Assembly: GCA_013389115.1 (NCBI GenBank) | Contig: JACADY010000025.1 | Span: 1-61,803, forward strand | DNA length: 61,803 nucleotides | Reading direction: 5' to 3' | From: Alphaproteobacteria bacterium | GTDB taxonomy: Bacteria > Pseudomonadota > Alphaproteobacteria > Micropepsales > Micropepsaceae | In this document: positions 51,444 to 60,884 of the stretch, piece after piece | Layout: each line of letters opens with the position of its first letter | Position numbering within the stretch: position 1 is the first letter of the stretch | Made by a program: the position numbers and the translations under genes | The notes under the pieces: model-generated | Seen by the model: the letters and a program-made list of their open reading frames with translations, nothing else | Told to the model about the DNA's origin: nothing | Databases searched by the model: none

Positions 51444-51722
51444 ATGAATGATATTGCCAATGGTATCTTTCGAGCTGAAGTTCGTAGAGTTGTGTATGAT
51501 GAATTGCGAGCATACACGGCTAATTCCTGTGATATTAGTGATGATAAATTTGTTGTGGATGATTTAAACTTGGCATCCGATAATCAATCAGACCTAATAA
51601 TGAAATTGGAAAGCAGATTTAAATTCAAGTCAGGGATTTATATCTGGGGCAATGTCTATACAGTCGGTGATATTATCCGCGTATGTTGTACTTTTGGAAC
51701 TTGTAATTATTCAGTTCTGTGA
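51444..51722 (+). CDS. Acyl-carrier-protein-like small protein, low GC
   Basis: 92 aa from ATG 51444 (MNDIANGIFRAEVRRVVYDE). The fold pattern matches ACP: FVVDDLNLASDNQSDLIMKL, then ESRF, then VYTVGDIIRV near the end. The usual D-S-L attachment triad reads A-S-D, keeping the serine that would carry phosphopantetheine but changing both neighbours. GC is strikingly lower than in the surroundings. It sits directly beside the IS1380 element. Function and partners are unknown. Confidence 0.55.
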   Translation: MNDIANGIFRAEVRRVVYDELRAYTANSCDISDDKFVVDDLNLASDNQSDLIMKLESRFKFKSGIYIWGNVYTVGDIIRVCCTFGTCNYSVL

Positions 51723-52087
51723 TCGCTTCGGAAGGTCAACGCTGCTCTCTCTTTTAAAATTTTGGCAAACATTTTTTGCGGAAACCGGTATCGATCCCTG
51801 TCTTCGCGGGGACATGCTTATCTGTGCATTATCCGGATTCGCGCGCTAAAGCACGCCTACGGTCCGCGGGGTCGAACGCTCAATCCCGCGCGCCAGCGGC
51901 GGCGCCACGCCTTTATGGTACGCGGATGCCTCGCGTTCTGTCCGGCGGGAGGTCGAACCGTTTCCTTCGATGCGCGCCAGCGTTGCAATTGCCCAAGCCC
52001 TGGCCGGCGATTACAAATAATCCCATAATCACAAACAGATTCCGGGTGCCGCCGCGTGCGGCGCGTCCGGCCAACGGGGAAACAGGC
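51723..52087. other. Gene-free region with degenerate palindromic repeat
   Basis: About 365 bp. GC returns to the chromosomal level at about 51790. It contains TTGCGGAAACCGGTATC (near 51776), a degenerate copy of the repeat at 26601. Short frames here lack ribosome-binding sites. Confidence 0.4.
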
Positions 52088-52933
52088 ATGGCAGAGACAT
52101 CCTTCAGGCCGGTTCAGATCGCACTTGTCGCGCTTGCCGCCGCCGTGGTCGCGATCGGGTTATGGGGGCTCAGTACGTTGCTTGTGCCACCGCCGCCGCC
52201 GCCGGCCCAGGCCGTGCTGGCGCCCAGCGTGCCTCAGCCGGGGGTCCCCGAACCTGCGGCGCCGCAGCCGGCCACTCCCGCCCCCGCCACCCAACCCAGC
52301 CCGCCAGCGGCTGCGCAAGGTGGACCGTCGGGCGGGGATTTCTCGGTTGCGCCCGATGGCACGCGCACGGCCGTCGACCCGGGCGAAGAATATTATCGGC
52401 TCGGGCTCTACCCCGAGGCGCTGCAACTGTGGCGTGCGGAAGCCGAGGCAGGCAATCCGCGTGCCGCCTATCGCCTCGCGGTCGAGCTTTATGACGCCAA
52501 GCCCGGCGTCACCGCGCGCAATCTTGAGGAAGCCGTCAAGTGGTACAGCATGGCCGCCGAGGCCGGGGAGCCGCGCGCGCAGTTCGATCTTGGCACCATC
52601 TATGAGAATGGCACGGGCGTGCCGCCTTCGCTGGAGACGGCCGCCAAATGGTACAAGGCCGCCGCGGATCGCGGCCACCCGCAGGCGCAGTGGAACATTG
52701 CCACGATGCTGGAGACGGGGGACGGCATCGCCAAGGACGAGGTGGCGGCGCTCACCTATTTCATGCTGGCCCAGAGCAACGGTTTCACCGCGCCGACCGT
52801 CGATGATACCGGCAAGCTCATTCCCGGCGCGCTGACGGCGCCCGAGGCCTTGAGGGCGCGCTTGACGCCCGCTCAAGTGGCGCAAGCCACCGAAGCCGCC
52901 GAAGCGTTCAAGCCGGCGAACGGCACACCTTGA
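52088..52933 (+). CDS. Sel1-repeat membrane-anchored protein
   Basis: 281 aa from ATG 52088 (MAETSFRPVQIALVALAAAV): one N-terminal membrane span, then a long proline/alanine-rich linker (about 35-90). At least three Sel1-like repeats follow: LQLWRAEAEAGNPRAAYRLA, AVKWYSMAAEAGEPRAQFDL, AAKWYKAAADRGHPQAQWNI. Sel1 proteins are adaptors, often at the cell envelope. The lactone oxidase gene follows after 13 bp. Confidence 0.8.
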   Translation: MAETSFRPVQIALVALAAAVVAIGLWGLSTLLVPPPPPPAQAVLAPSVPQPGVPEPAAPQPATPAPATQPSPPAAAQGGPSGGDFSVAPDGTRTAVDPGEEYYRLGLYPEALQLWRAEAEAGNPRAAYRLAVELYDAKPGVTARNLEEAVKWYSMAAEAGEPRAQFDLGTIYENGTGVPPSLETAAKWYKAAADRGHPQAQWNIATMLETGDGIAKDEVAALTYFMLAQSNGFTAPTVDDTGKLIPGALTAPEALRARLTPAQVAQATEAAEAFKPANGTP

Positions 52934-52946
52934 GGCGGCGCCTGCC

Positions 52947-54284
52947 ATGCAGAAGAAAAACACCCCGGAAAGGATGAGCCAGCCCTGGCAGAACTGGGGT
53001 CGCGGCGTCACGGCCCACCCAGCGCGTATCGCGGCGCCCGCCAGCGATGGCGATGTTCAGGCCGTGGTGCGTGAGGCGCCAAGGCCGATCCGGGTGACGG
53101 GGAGCGGTCACTCCTTTACCCCGCTTTGCGATACTTCCGGCACGCTCGTCTCGCTCGATCGCCTCTCAGGCGTCGTTGCGATCGATAAGGACGCGCAGAC
53201 GGCAACGATAAGGGCCGGGACGAAGATCCACCAGATCGGGCGCCCCCTCTATGAGGCAGGACTGGCGCTCAAGAACCAAGGCGATATCGACCGGCAGGCG
53301 ATTGCGGGCGCGGTGTCCACAGGCACGCATGGCACCGGCGTTACGCTTGGGAATTTTTCATCCGAGGTGACGGCGCTGCGGCTGGTCTCGGGTTCTGGCG
53401 ACATCATTTCTGCCAATCGCGTCGACAATCCGGAAATCTTCGAGGCGGGGCGCCTTTCGCTGGGTGCGCTCGGCATTCTGCTTGATGTCACATTGTCGGT
53501 GCGGCCGCGATACAAGCTGAAGGAGGCCTCTGGGCTCATCGCCGTCGACACGCTCTTTTCTTTGCTCGAACGGCTGAAAAGCACACACCGGCATGTCGAG
53601 TTCTTCTGGTTTCCTTATGCGAACCAGGCGGTGCTGAAGACACTCGATGAGACTGACGAAACGGCGCCCGAGCCACGAACGGCTTTGCAGATGGCGTCAC
53701 GGGGCGAAGCGATGAGCTTTGAGCAGCGTGTGTTTCGCGGCGCATGCGAGATGGTGCGCGCGATGCCCTTCCTGTCGGGTCCCATTCAGCGCTTCTTGAC
53801 GCGCGGCATGGTGGAGGGCAGGCGGGTGCGCTGGAGCCACGAGGCGTTCCCCAGCCCGCGCAATGTGCGCTTCAACGAAATGGAATATGCCGTGCCAGCG
53901 GAGAGGGCAGTCGATTGCATCCGCGAAATCGTCTCGCATGTGCGAAAACACCGGATCGCGACGGCCTTTCCTTTCGAGTTCCGCTTTGTCAAAGGCGATG
54001 ATGTTTGGCTCTCACCCTTTTACGGCAGGGACAGCGCGACCATCGCCGTACATCAGTACTATCTGCATGACCGGGGGCCGCTTTTTGCGGCTGCGGAGGC
54101 GATCTTCAAACGCTATGATGGACGCCCGCACTGGGGAAAGTGGCACAGCCGAACCGGCGCGGAATTTGCTCAGCTCTACCCGAAATGGGACGATTTCCTG
54201 CGAGTCAGGCAGGCGCTCGACCCTGGAGGCGTCTTTCTGAACAACCATCTGCGCGCGGTATTCGGTCTGGAGGACAGGCGATGA
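52947..54284 (+). CDS. FAD-linked sugar-1,4-lactone oxidase (ALO/gulonolactone oxidase family)
   Basis: 445 aa. FAD-binding PCMH domain with RVTGSGHSFTPLC (GSGHS near residue 52) and GAVSTGTHGTGVTLGNFSSE. The C-terminal ALO domain ends PHWGKWHSRTGAEFAQLYPK, which holds the HWGKxH motif. These enzymes oxidise arabinono-, gulono- or galactono-1,4-lactone. No histidine for covalent FAD is evident in the GSGHS position beyond the motif itself. It overlaps the next gene by 4 nt. ATG 52974 is an alternative start. Confidence 0.85.
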   Translation: MQKKNTPERMSQPWQNWGRGVTAHPARIAAPASDGDVQAVVREAPRPIRVTGSGHSFTPLCDTSGTLVSLDRLSGVVAIDKDAQTATIRAGTKIHQIGRPLYEAGLALKNQGDIDRQAIAGAVSTGTHGTGVTLGNFSSEVTALRLVSGSGDIISANRVDNPEIFEAGRLSLGALGILLDVTLSVRPRYKLKEASGLIAVDTLFSLLERLKSTHRHVEFFWFPYANQAVLKTLDETDETAPEPRTALQMASRGEAMSFEQRVFRGACEMVRAMPFLSGPIQRFLTRGMVEGRRVRWSHEAFPSPRNVRFNEMEYAVPAERAVDCIREIVSHVRKHRIATAFPFEFRFVKGDDVWLSPFYGRDSATIAVHQYYLHDRGPLFAAAEAIFKRYDGRPHWGKWHSRTGAEFAQLYPKWDDFLRVRQALDPGGVFLNNHLRAVFGLEDRR

Positions 54285-54475
54285 CGACGCTAAATGCAAT
54301 TTTGGCAGCCACGCTCGTTGGCGCCATGCTGGGTCTATTGGTAGCGCTGTGGGCAGGGATCAGCATGCTGGCCGGGCTCGGCGGGGGAGCCTTGATCGGG
54401 CTCATCCTTGGCTTCGGCTTCATGTCGCTGCCGCCCATGGACAAGGAACCGCAGGACCTCTTCCCGAAAGATTGA
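54281..54475 (+). CDS. Small two-span membrane protein, 64 aa
   Basis: The ATG at 54281 overlaps the oxidase stop (ATGA). Sequence: MTTLNAILAATLVGAMLGLL, then a glycine-rich second span (AGLGGGALIGLILGFGF), then a polar tail (DKEPQDLFPKD). It is probably a small inner-membrane partner of the oxidase, by coupling only. Confidence 0.6.
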   Translation: MTTLNAILAATLVGAMLGLLVALWAGISMLAGLGGGALIGLILGFGFMSLPPMDKEPQDLFPKD

Positions 54476-54478
54476 GGA

Positions 54479-54700
54479 TCATTCCTCAATGATTGCGACC
54501 GCCTGACCTTCCTTTACTGCTTCGCCCTCCTCGACAAGCAGTTCTATGAGCGTGCAATCAATGGGGGCGAGGATGGGGATTTCCATTTTCATGCTCTCAA
54601 GGATGAGGATGGTGCTGTCCTCCCCGATCCTGTCGCCGGGGGCGGCTTCGATTTTCCAAACCTTGCCTGTGATCTCGCTTTGAAGCGTGCGGCGGCTCAT
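54479..54700 (-). CDS. Biotin carboxyl-carrier protein of an acyl-CoA carboxylase
   Basis: 73 aa from ATG 54700 (AAGGA upstream). Single biotinyl domain with the site ESMKME (K38) and the flanking pattern GKVWKIEAAPGDRIGEDST, then VEEGEAVKEGQAVAIIE. It follows the carboxyltransferase gene on the same strand, so both form a carboxylase. A biotin carboxylase subunit is missing here. Confidence 0.88.
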   Translation of the reverse strand: MSRRTLQSEITGKVWKIEAAPGDRIGEDSTILILESMKMEIPILAPIDCTLIELLVEEGEAVKEGQAVAIIEE

Positions 54701-54741
54701 GCGGCTGTCCTTGCCTTTCGATGAATAATCTCTGTCCGGGC

Positions 54742-56271
54742 TCAATAAGCGGGGGGCCAAACGGCAAGCCGGTGCTCGCCAACGCCATTGGTCAGTCTGC
54801 GGGCGTGGACCTCCAGCATGGCGGCCAAATAATCCCGAGTGCCGCGTGGATCGATGACGGCATGGGCCATGAAGGGCTCGGCGAGACTATAGGCGGTCGT
54901 CGCGGCTGAGACCTGCCGCAGGAGATCATCGAAGCCTTGCGGATTGTCCTCGCGTTTGGCTGCAAAAACGACGTTGACGGCGACGGCCGGATCCATGAAC
55001 GAGATGTCGCCCGTAAACCAGGCGGCGGTCGTGTCGGCCTTGCCGCCGGCCATGTTCAGATAGGCCTGACCATAGCTCTTGCGCAGGACGAGGGCGATCT
55101 TGGGCACGCTTGAGAGTTCAAGCGCCGCCATGAAGGTCATGATCTTGCCCGGGAGGCGGCGCTTCTCGCTTTCGGCGCCAACAAGGAATCCCGGCGTATC
55201 GGCAAGGAAGATGAGCGGAATGTTGAAGCTGTCGCAAAGGACGATAAAGGAGGTGATCTTATCGCACGCATCGGTATCGAGCGCGCCGCCCTTGAACATC
55301 GGATTGGTCGCGATGATGCCAACGGTTCGCCCGCGCAGGCGGCCAAGGCCCGTCACTGCGACCTTGGCGAAGCGCTCCTTCAGGCAGAGGAAGCTCCCCG
55401 GATCGAGGATCGCGGCGATGAGCTTGCGCATGTCGTAGACCTGCGCGCGACTTTCCGGCAGCAAGTCCAGCATTCGCGTCACCGCTTCCTCCGCACCAGG
55501 AGGAATGCCGGCATCGGGCTCGCGCTCGCCATGGTGATCGGGCAGATAGGCAAGAACCTTCTTCAGGAGCGCAAGCGCCTCCTCGTCCGTGTCGGCAAGG
55601 AGGTCGATAAGGCCCGTCGTCTCGCTGTGGTGACGCCAACCGCCCAATGCCTCGGGGTCCATGTCCTCGGAGATGGCGACAGCGGTCACGTTCGGACTGG
55701 AGACCGCCAGAACCGCGCCTTTGCGCATGATCGTGATGTCGCTGTTGATGCAGGTGAAGGCGCCTCCGCCATAGGTGAGGCCAAGGACCGCCGCAATGGC
55801 CGGCGTGACGCGGCGGCGGGAATAGACGGCGCCTTCACCCGCGCGCCCGATACCGGCCGCGCCCATGATGTCGGGGATGCGACCGCCGGCGCATTCCATG
55901 AGATTGATGACGGGAAGGCCGTTCTTCTCGCAGACCGTGCGGATATGGTGCTGTTTCTTGCCGTGAATCTCGGCGGAGGACGAGCCGAGCGTCGTGAAGT
56001 CGCTGACATTGGCACCGCACATGCGGCCATCGATGCGGCCGAAGCCGGATATGACGCCATCGGCGGGGCTTTTCGCGCGCATCTCAGGCCTGATCGAGAC
56101 GGCCAGCTGACCGAGCTCGGTAAAGCTTCCCGCATCGAAGAGAAGCGCGACGCGCTCACGGGCGTTAAGGATGCCCTTGGCCTTGCGTTCGGCGAGGCGG
56201 GCGGGCGATCCCATGGCCGACGCGACGGCCTTGCGGCGCTCGAATTCCTCGCGCTCGTTTTCGAATGGCAT
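54742..56271 (-). CDS. Acyl-CoA carboxylase carboxyltransferase (beta) subunit
   Basis: 509 aa, the full length for propionyl/methylcrotonyl-type carboxyltransferases. Motifs: KGILNARERVALLFDAGSFT, the oxyanion GGRIPDIMGAAGIGRAGEG, AVLGLTYGGGAFTCINSD, and FLADTPGFLVGAESE. It transfers CO2 from biotin to an acyl-CoA. The acyl substrate is not evident. The BCCP gene lies 41 bp downstream on the same strand, and a cystathionine beta-lyase gene lies 33 bp upstream, so the three may form one transcript. Confidence 0.9.
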   Translation of the reverse strand: MPFENEREEFERRKAVASAMGSPARLAERKAKGILNARERVALLFDAGSFTELGQLAVSIRPEMRAKSPADGVISGFGRIDGRMCGANVSDFTTLGSSSAEIHGKKQHHIRTVCEKNGLPVINLMECAGGRIPDIMGAAGIGRAGEGAVYSRRRVTPAIAAVLGLTYGGGAFTCINSDITIMRKGAVLAVSSPNVTAVAISEDMDPEALGGWRHHSETTGLIDLLADTDEEALALLKKVLAYLPDHHGEREPDAGIPPGAEEAVTRMLDLLPESRAQVYDMRKLIAAILDPGSFLCLKERFAKVAVTGLGRLRGRTVGIIATNPMFKGGALDTDACDKITSFIVLCDSFNIPLIFLADTPGFLVGAESEKRRLPGKIMTFMAALELSSVPKIALVLRKSYGQAYLNMAGGKADTTAAWFTGDISFMDPAVAVNVVFAAKREDNPQGFDDLLRQVSAATTAYSLAEPFMAHAVIDPRGTRDYLAAMLEVHARRLTNGVGEHRLAVWPPAY

Positions 56272-56304
56272 GGCGTTTCCTGTTGTGGATGGGCTTTGGT
56301 GGGT

Positions 56305-57462
56305 TCAGGGGGCGGCAAAGCGCGCGAAGGCCGCTTCAAGGTCGGCGATGAGATCGCCCGCCTCCTCGAGCCCGGCGCTGATGCGCAGCAAGGGTCCTTG
56401 AGGCGCGTGATAGGCAGCGGTGCGCGCGATCTGCGCCGGCACGATGAGGCTTTCAAAGCCGCCCCAGGAATAGCCCATGCCGAAATGCTGAAGTCCATCG
56501 AGAAAGCGCGAGAGGGCATCAGGCGGGCAGGGCTTCAGCTCAAAGGCAAAGAGGCCGGAAGTTCCCCGGAAGTCGCGCCTCCAGATCTCATGCCCGGGAT
56601 CATCGGGCAGGGCAGGGTGCAGTACGCGCGTCACTTCGGGTCTTGCGCCAAGCCAGCGCGCAAGCGTAAGGCCCGTTTCCGCATGCCGTTTCAGGCGGGT
56701 GGCAAGCGTGCGCAGGCCGCGTAAGGCAAGATAGGCGTCATCGCCACCGACCGTGAGACCCAGATGGCCATGCATGTCGAGCAAGGCATCGGCCGCGTCC
56801 TTGTTCGCCGTGACACTGCCCATCGTCAGATCGGAGTGGCCGCCAATGTATTTCGTGATCGCTTCGATGACGATGTCGGCGCCCAGCTCCAGCGGCTTGA
56901 AAAGAAGCGGGGTCGCCCAGGTGTTGTCGATGAGGATCTTGATACCGTGCGGCCTGGCCTCGGCGGCGAGCAAGGGTAGGTCCTGGACCTCGAAGGTGAG
57001 GGAGGAGGGGCTCTCCAGATAGAAGAGGGCGGTGTTGTCGCGGATCGCCTTGCGCCAGGCGGCGGTATCGCAGGGTGCGACATAGGTCGTCTCGATGCCC
57101 CAGCGCCTGAGGATCGTGTCGCAGAAGTGGCGGGTCGGTCCATAGACCCCATCCGATACGACAATGTGGTCGCCCGCCTTGCAGAAGCTGAGAAGCGCAA
57201 GGGTGCAGGCGGCGAGGCCCGAAGGCACCAGGACCGTCCGTGTACCGCTTTCCAGCTCGGTCAGCGCCTCCTCCAGCGCCCGCGTCGTGGGTGTGGCACG
57301 CCGGCCATAGATGAAAGGCTGGGTCCGCGCCTTCAGCGCGGCGTGCGTGGGAAAAAGAATCGTCGATGCCCGGAAAACAGGCGTATTGACGGCGCCAAAA
57401 TGGGCAAAGGGTTCGCGACCGGCGGTCACCAGCGTCGTCTCATCCTTGTGTGATTTTTTCAT
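56305..57462 (-). CDS. metC: Cystathionine beta-lyase (Cys/Met metabolism PLP enzyme)
   Basis: 385 aa. PLP enzyme of fold type I: YGRRATPTTRALEEALTELE, VLVPSGLAACTLALLSF (phosphate site), LIDNTWATPLLFKPLELGAD, and the lysine in EAITKYIGGHSDLTMGSV (about residue 203). Splits cystathionine to homocysteine, pyruvate and ammonia. Sister enzymes with similar motifs make cystathionine, but the TWATP and the length favour the lyase. It diverges from the aap operon. Confidence 0.85.
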   Translation of the reverse strand: MKKSHKDETTLVTAGREPFAHFGAVNTPVFRASTILFPTHAALKARTQPFIYGRRATPTTRALEEALTELESGTRTVLVPSGLAACTLALLSFCKAGDHIVVSDGVYGPTRHFCDTILRRWGIETTYVAPCDTAAWRKAIRDNTALFYLESPSSLTFEVQDLPLLAAEARPHGIKILIDNTWATPLLFKPLELGADIVIEAITKYIGGHSDLTMGSVTANKDAADALLDMHGHLGLTVGGDDAYLALRGLRTLATRLKRHAETGLTLARWLGARPEVTRVLHPALPDDPGHEIWRRDFRGTSGLFAFELKPCPPDALSRFLDGLQHFGMGYSWGGFESLIVPAQIARTAAYHAPQGPLLRISAGLEEAGDLIADLEAAFARFAAP

Positions 57463-57565
57463 CCCGAAGCGATCCTTGAGCCCAAATTCGGTTGAATGGT
57501 ATTGCCTTGCGGCTGAAGATGTTAAGGTCTTCCGACATTCGTGACGCCGTCAAGGAGGGGGCCAT

Positions 57566-58594
57566 ATGACCCGTCATTGGAATTCGCTGGCATTTGCCGG
57601 TTTCGCTGTCCTCTCCCTTACATCGCCGGCGATCGGCGCCGGGGGGCCGACGCTGCAGCAGGTCAAGGCCAAGGGTTTTGTGCAATGCGGGGTCAGCGAC
57701 GGCCTGCAGGGCTTTTCCAATCCCGATGACGCGGGCAACTGGTCCGGCATCGATGTCGATGTCTGCCGCGCGCTCGCCGCGGCGATCTTTGGGGATACGA
57801 ACGCTGTGCGCTTCACGCCGATGACGGCGAAGGAGCGCTTCACGGGCCTTCAGCATGGCGAAGTCGATCTCCTCTCGCGCAACACGACAATCACCATGCA
57901 GCGCGATGTGGCACTCAATCTCGAGTTCACCGGCGTCACCTACTATGACGGCCAGGGCTTCATCGTGAAGAAGGAATCCGGCGTTACCAGCGCGAATGAC
58001 CTCGGCGGCGCGACGGTGTGCACGCAAACGGGCACGACGACAGAACTGAACGTGGCCGATTTCTTCCGTGTGCGCGGGCTCGAATACAAGATCGTTGCCT
58101 TCGACAAGGAGGCGCAGGCGGTCGAGGCCTATGAGCAGGGGCGCTGCGATACCTACACGACGGATCAATCGGGCCTTTTTGCGATCCGGCTCAAGCTTGC
58201 CAATCCGGATGCGCATTTGATTCTGCCCGAAATCATCTCCAAGGAGCCCTTGGGCCCGGCCGTCCGCCAGGGGGATGACAATTGGGAAGACATCGTGCGC
58301 TGGACGCTCTATGCGATGGTCAACGCGGAGGAACTGGGCGTTTCCTCGAGCAATATCGATGAGATGCTGAAATCGGAAAATCCGGAAATCAGGCGCCTGC
58401 TCGGTGTCGAGGGCAGTTTCGGCGAGAGCCTTGGCCTTTCCAACGATTGGGCCGTAAACATCATCCGCCGCGTCGGCAATTACGGCGAGATCTTCGATCG
58501 CAATGTGGGCGCGGGTTCGCCGCTCAAAATCGAGCGAGGCTATAACAAATTGTGGAAGGAAGGCGGACTGCAATATGCGCCGCCCATCCGCTGA
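57566..58594 (+). CDS. aapJ: General L-amino-acid ABC transporter, periplasmic binding protein AapJ
   Basis: 342 aa with a signal peptide (MTRHWNSLAFAGFAVLSLTS, cleaved near IGAGG). Start ATG 57566 follows AAGGAGG. Binding-protein pattern: VQCGVSDGLQGFSNPDDAGN, GIDVDVCRALAAAIFG, LLSRNTTITMQRDVALNLEF, DQSGLFAIRL. It captures a broad range of L-amino acids for the AapQM permease. It opens a four-gene operon (jQMP) with 24-, 1- and -1-bp junctions. Confidence 0.93.
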   Translation: MTRHWNSLAFAGFAVLSLTSPAIGAGGPTLQQVKAKGFVQCGVSDGLQGFSNPDDAGNWSGIDVDVCRALAAAIFGDTNAVRFTPMTAKERFTGLQHGEVDLLSRNTTITMQRDVALNLEFTGVTYYDGQGFIVKKESGVTSANDLGGATVCTQTGTTTELNVADFFRVRGLEYKIVAFDKEAQAVEAYEQGRCDTYTTDQSGLFAIRLKLANPDAHLILPEIISKEPLGPAVRQGDDNWEDIVRWTLYAMVNAEELGVSSSNIDEMLKSENPEIRRLLGVEGSFGESLGLSNDWAVNIIRRVGNYGEIFDRNVGAGSPLKIERGYNKLWKEGGLQYAPPIR

Positions 58595-58618
58595 CGCGCC
58601 CCAGCCGAACGACCTGAG

Positions 58619-59794
58619 ATGAAGCGCCGAAGCGATGCCTTTTCCTCCCTCGCGGGCGATCCCCGCATCAGAGGCATCATTGCGCAGGTGATCCTGCTCG
58701 CCGTTCTTGCGGGCGTTTTCGGCTGGCTCATCTCCAATGCCGCGGACGCGCTTTCCCGCCAGGGCAAGGTGTTCGGGTTTGAGTTCCTCAACGACACTGC
58801 CGGCTTTGGCATCATCCAGACGCTCGTTCCTTATACGGAGCGCTCAAGCTATGGGCGCGCGCTGCTGGTCGGGTTGCTCAATACGCTGCTCGTCGCAGCG
58901 CTTGGGATCATCATCGCCACCGTCCTTGGCTTCCTGATCGGGATCGGGCGGCTGTCGCAGAACTGGCTGATCCGGCAGATCGCAACCGTCTATGTCGAGA
59001 CGCTGCGCAATCTGCCCTTGCTGCTGCAAATCGTGTTCTGGTACTTCGCCGTCATCGGGAGCCTGCCCGGGCCGAAGCAGGGATATTCCCTCTTCGGCAC
59101 TTTCTTTCTCAACAATCGGGGCGTGTTTCTGCCCAGCCTCGTCCTCGAGCCGGGCTCGGGCGTCCTTGCGATCAGCCTCGTCTTGGGTGTGGTGCTCGCC
59201 GGCGTCATTTTCTTCGTGGCGCGGGTGCAGAGACTGCGCGAGGGGCGCTCATTCGCGGCGCTTCCGGCCGCGATCCTTGCGCTGATCGGGCTTCCGCTCG
59301 CTGCGTTGATCGCAACGGACTTTCCCGTCAGCCTTTCCTGGCCGGCGCTCAAAGGCTTCAATTTCCAGGGTGGGGTGCAGCTTCTGCCGGAGCTCTTCGC
59401 GCTGCTCGTTGCGCTTTCGACCTATACCGCGTCCTACATCGCGGAAATCGTGCGGGCGGGAATCGAAGGCGTTCCGCGCGGGCAGAGCGAGGCGGCGCTT
59501 TCCCTTGGACTGACTCGCGCCCAGGCGCTGCGCTTTGTCATCGTGCCCCAGGCGATGCGCATCATCGTGCCGCCGCTTGCAAGCCAGTATCTCAACCTCA
59601 CCAAGAATTCCTCACTCGCCGTGGCGATCGCCTATCCCGATCTCGTGTCCGTGTTTGCCGGAACGGCGCTCAACCAGACGGGCAAGGCGATCGAGATCAT
59701 TCTCATGACGATGCTGGTCTATCTGTCGATCAGCCTTTTCACCGCCTTTGCGATGAACATCTACAACGCCCGCATCAAGCTGACGGAGCGCTGA
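58619..59794 (+). CDS. aapQ: General L-amino-acid ABC transporter permease AapQ
   Basis: 391 aa with about eight membrane spans. The EAA loop reads SEAALSLGLTRAQALRFVIV with PQAMRIIVPPLASQYLNLTK after it, the site of contact with the ATPase. The large periplasmic insert is typical of AapQ compared with short HisM/Q permeases. It lies 24 bp after aapJ and 1 bp before aapM. Confidence 0.93.
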   Translation: MKRRSDAFSSLAGDPRIRGIIAQVILLAVLAGVFGWLISNAADALSRQGKVFGFEFLNDTAGFGIIQTLVPYTERSSYGRALLVGLLNTLLVAALGIIIATVLGFLIGIGRLSQNWLIRQIATVYVETLRNLPLLLQIVFWYFAVIGSLPGPKQGYSLFGTFFLNNRGVFLPSLVLEPGSGVLAISLVLGVVLAGVIFFVARVQRLREGRSFAALPAAILALIGLPLAALIATDFPVSLSWPALKGFNFQGGVQLLPELFALLVALSTYTASYIAEIVRAGIEGVPRGQSEAALSLGLTRAQALRFVIVPQAMRIIVPPLASQYLNLTKNSSLAVAIAYPDLVSVFAGTALNQTGKAIEIILMTMLVYLSISLFTAFAMNIYNARIKLTER

Positions 59795-59795
59795 G

Positions 59796-60884
59796 ATGGA
59801 AGGAAGGCGCCCCGCGATCAGTGTCCTTGAATGGCTGCGGGTCAATCTGTTTTCCTCTGTGGGCGATACGGCGCTCACGCTTGGCGGTGCGCTCATCGTT
59901 TGGTTTCTGCTCGTGCCGGCGCTGGACTGGGCATTCGTGCGCGCCGTGTGGACGGGGGATGACCGCACCGCGTGCATCGTCAAGGATGCGGGCGCGTGCT
60001 GGCCCTATATCGGCGCGCGCATGGGGCAGATCGTCTACGGCTTTTACGATGTCGCGCAGCGCTGGCGCGTCGATCTCATCTATGCGCTGGGCGCGCTCGG
60101 CCTCTTGTGGCTGACCTTGCCGTTCATGCCCTATAAGCGCGTTGCGGGCGTCTTGATGCTGAGTGCCTATCCGGTGCTCGCCTATGTCCTGCTGACGGGC
60201 GGGATGTTCGGGATCGATCCCGTCCCCACGCAGCGCTGGGGCGGTTTGCTGCTGACGCTCATCGTGTCGGCGACGGGCATCATCGTCTCGATGCCGGTTG
60301 GCATCCTGCTCGCGCTGGGGCGCCAATCGGACATGCCCGTCTTTCGCTGGACCTGCACGGCCTTCATCGAACTCGTTCGCGGCGTGCCGCTGATCACGTT
60401 CCTGTTCATGGCATCGAACATGCTCCCGCTCTTTCTGCCCGAAGGAGCGGCGGTCGATAAATTGCTGCGCGCTCTCATTGCCGTTGCGCTCTTCTCCTCT
60501 GCCTATATGGCTGAGGTCGTGCGCGGTGGATTGCAGGCGATCCCGCGCGGCCAGTACGAAGCCTCAAAGGCGCTCGGCCTTTCCTATTGGCCGATGATGG
60601 GGCTCATCATCCTGCCTCAGGCCCTGCGCATCGTGATCCCCGGTATCGTCAACAGTTTCATCGCGCTCTTCAAGGACACATCGCTTGTGTCCATCATCGG
60701 GTTCTTCGATCTGCTCGGCATCATCCAGTCGGGCAATTCGGATCCTAATTGGGCGGCACCCAACACCGCCTTCACGGGCTTTGTATTCGCGGGCGCCGTC
60801 TACTGGGCGTTCTGTTTCAGCATGTCGCGCTATAGCCAGGCGATGGAGCGCCGTCTTGGCGCGGGGACCAAACGGGGGCAGTGA
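59796..60884 (+). CDS. aapM: General L-amino-acid ABC transporter permease AapM
   Basis: 362 aa multi-span permease. EAA loop: [20 protein letters not shown], then [20 protein letters not shown]. An N-terminal extension with an extra periplasmic domain distinguishes it from AapQ, with which it pairs. Its TGA overlaps the ATG of aapP. Confidence 0.93.
   Translation: MEGRRPAISVLEWLRVNLFSSVGDTALTLGGALIVWFLLVPALDWAFVRAVWTGDDRTACIVKDAGACWPYIGARMGQIVYGFYDVAQRWRVDLIYALGALGLLWLTLPFMPYKRVAGVLMLSAYPVLAYVLLTGGMFGIDPVPTQRWGGLLLTLIVSATGIIVSMPVGILLALGRQSDMPVFRWTCTAFIELVRGVPLITFLFMASNMLPLFLPEGAAVDKLLRALIAVALFSSAYMAEVVRGGLQAIPRGQYEASKALGLSYWPMMGLIILPQALRIVIPGIVNSFIALFKDTSLVSIIGFFDLLGIIQSGNSDPNWAAPNTAFTGFVFAGAVYWAFCFSMSRYSQAMERRLGAGTKRGQ

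Noticed and set aside
51652-51849. 65-aa ORF after the acyl-carrier-like gene
   Set aside because: It overlaps the gene's 3' end in another frame and runs through a non-coding palindromic repeat.
57440-58573. Minus-strand ORF (377 aa) opposite aapJ
   Set aside because: Antisense shadow of a well-supported operon gene.
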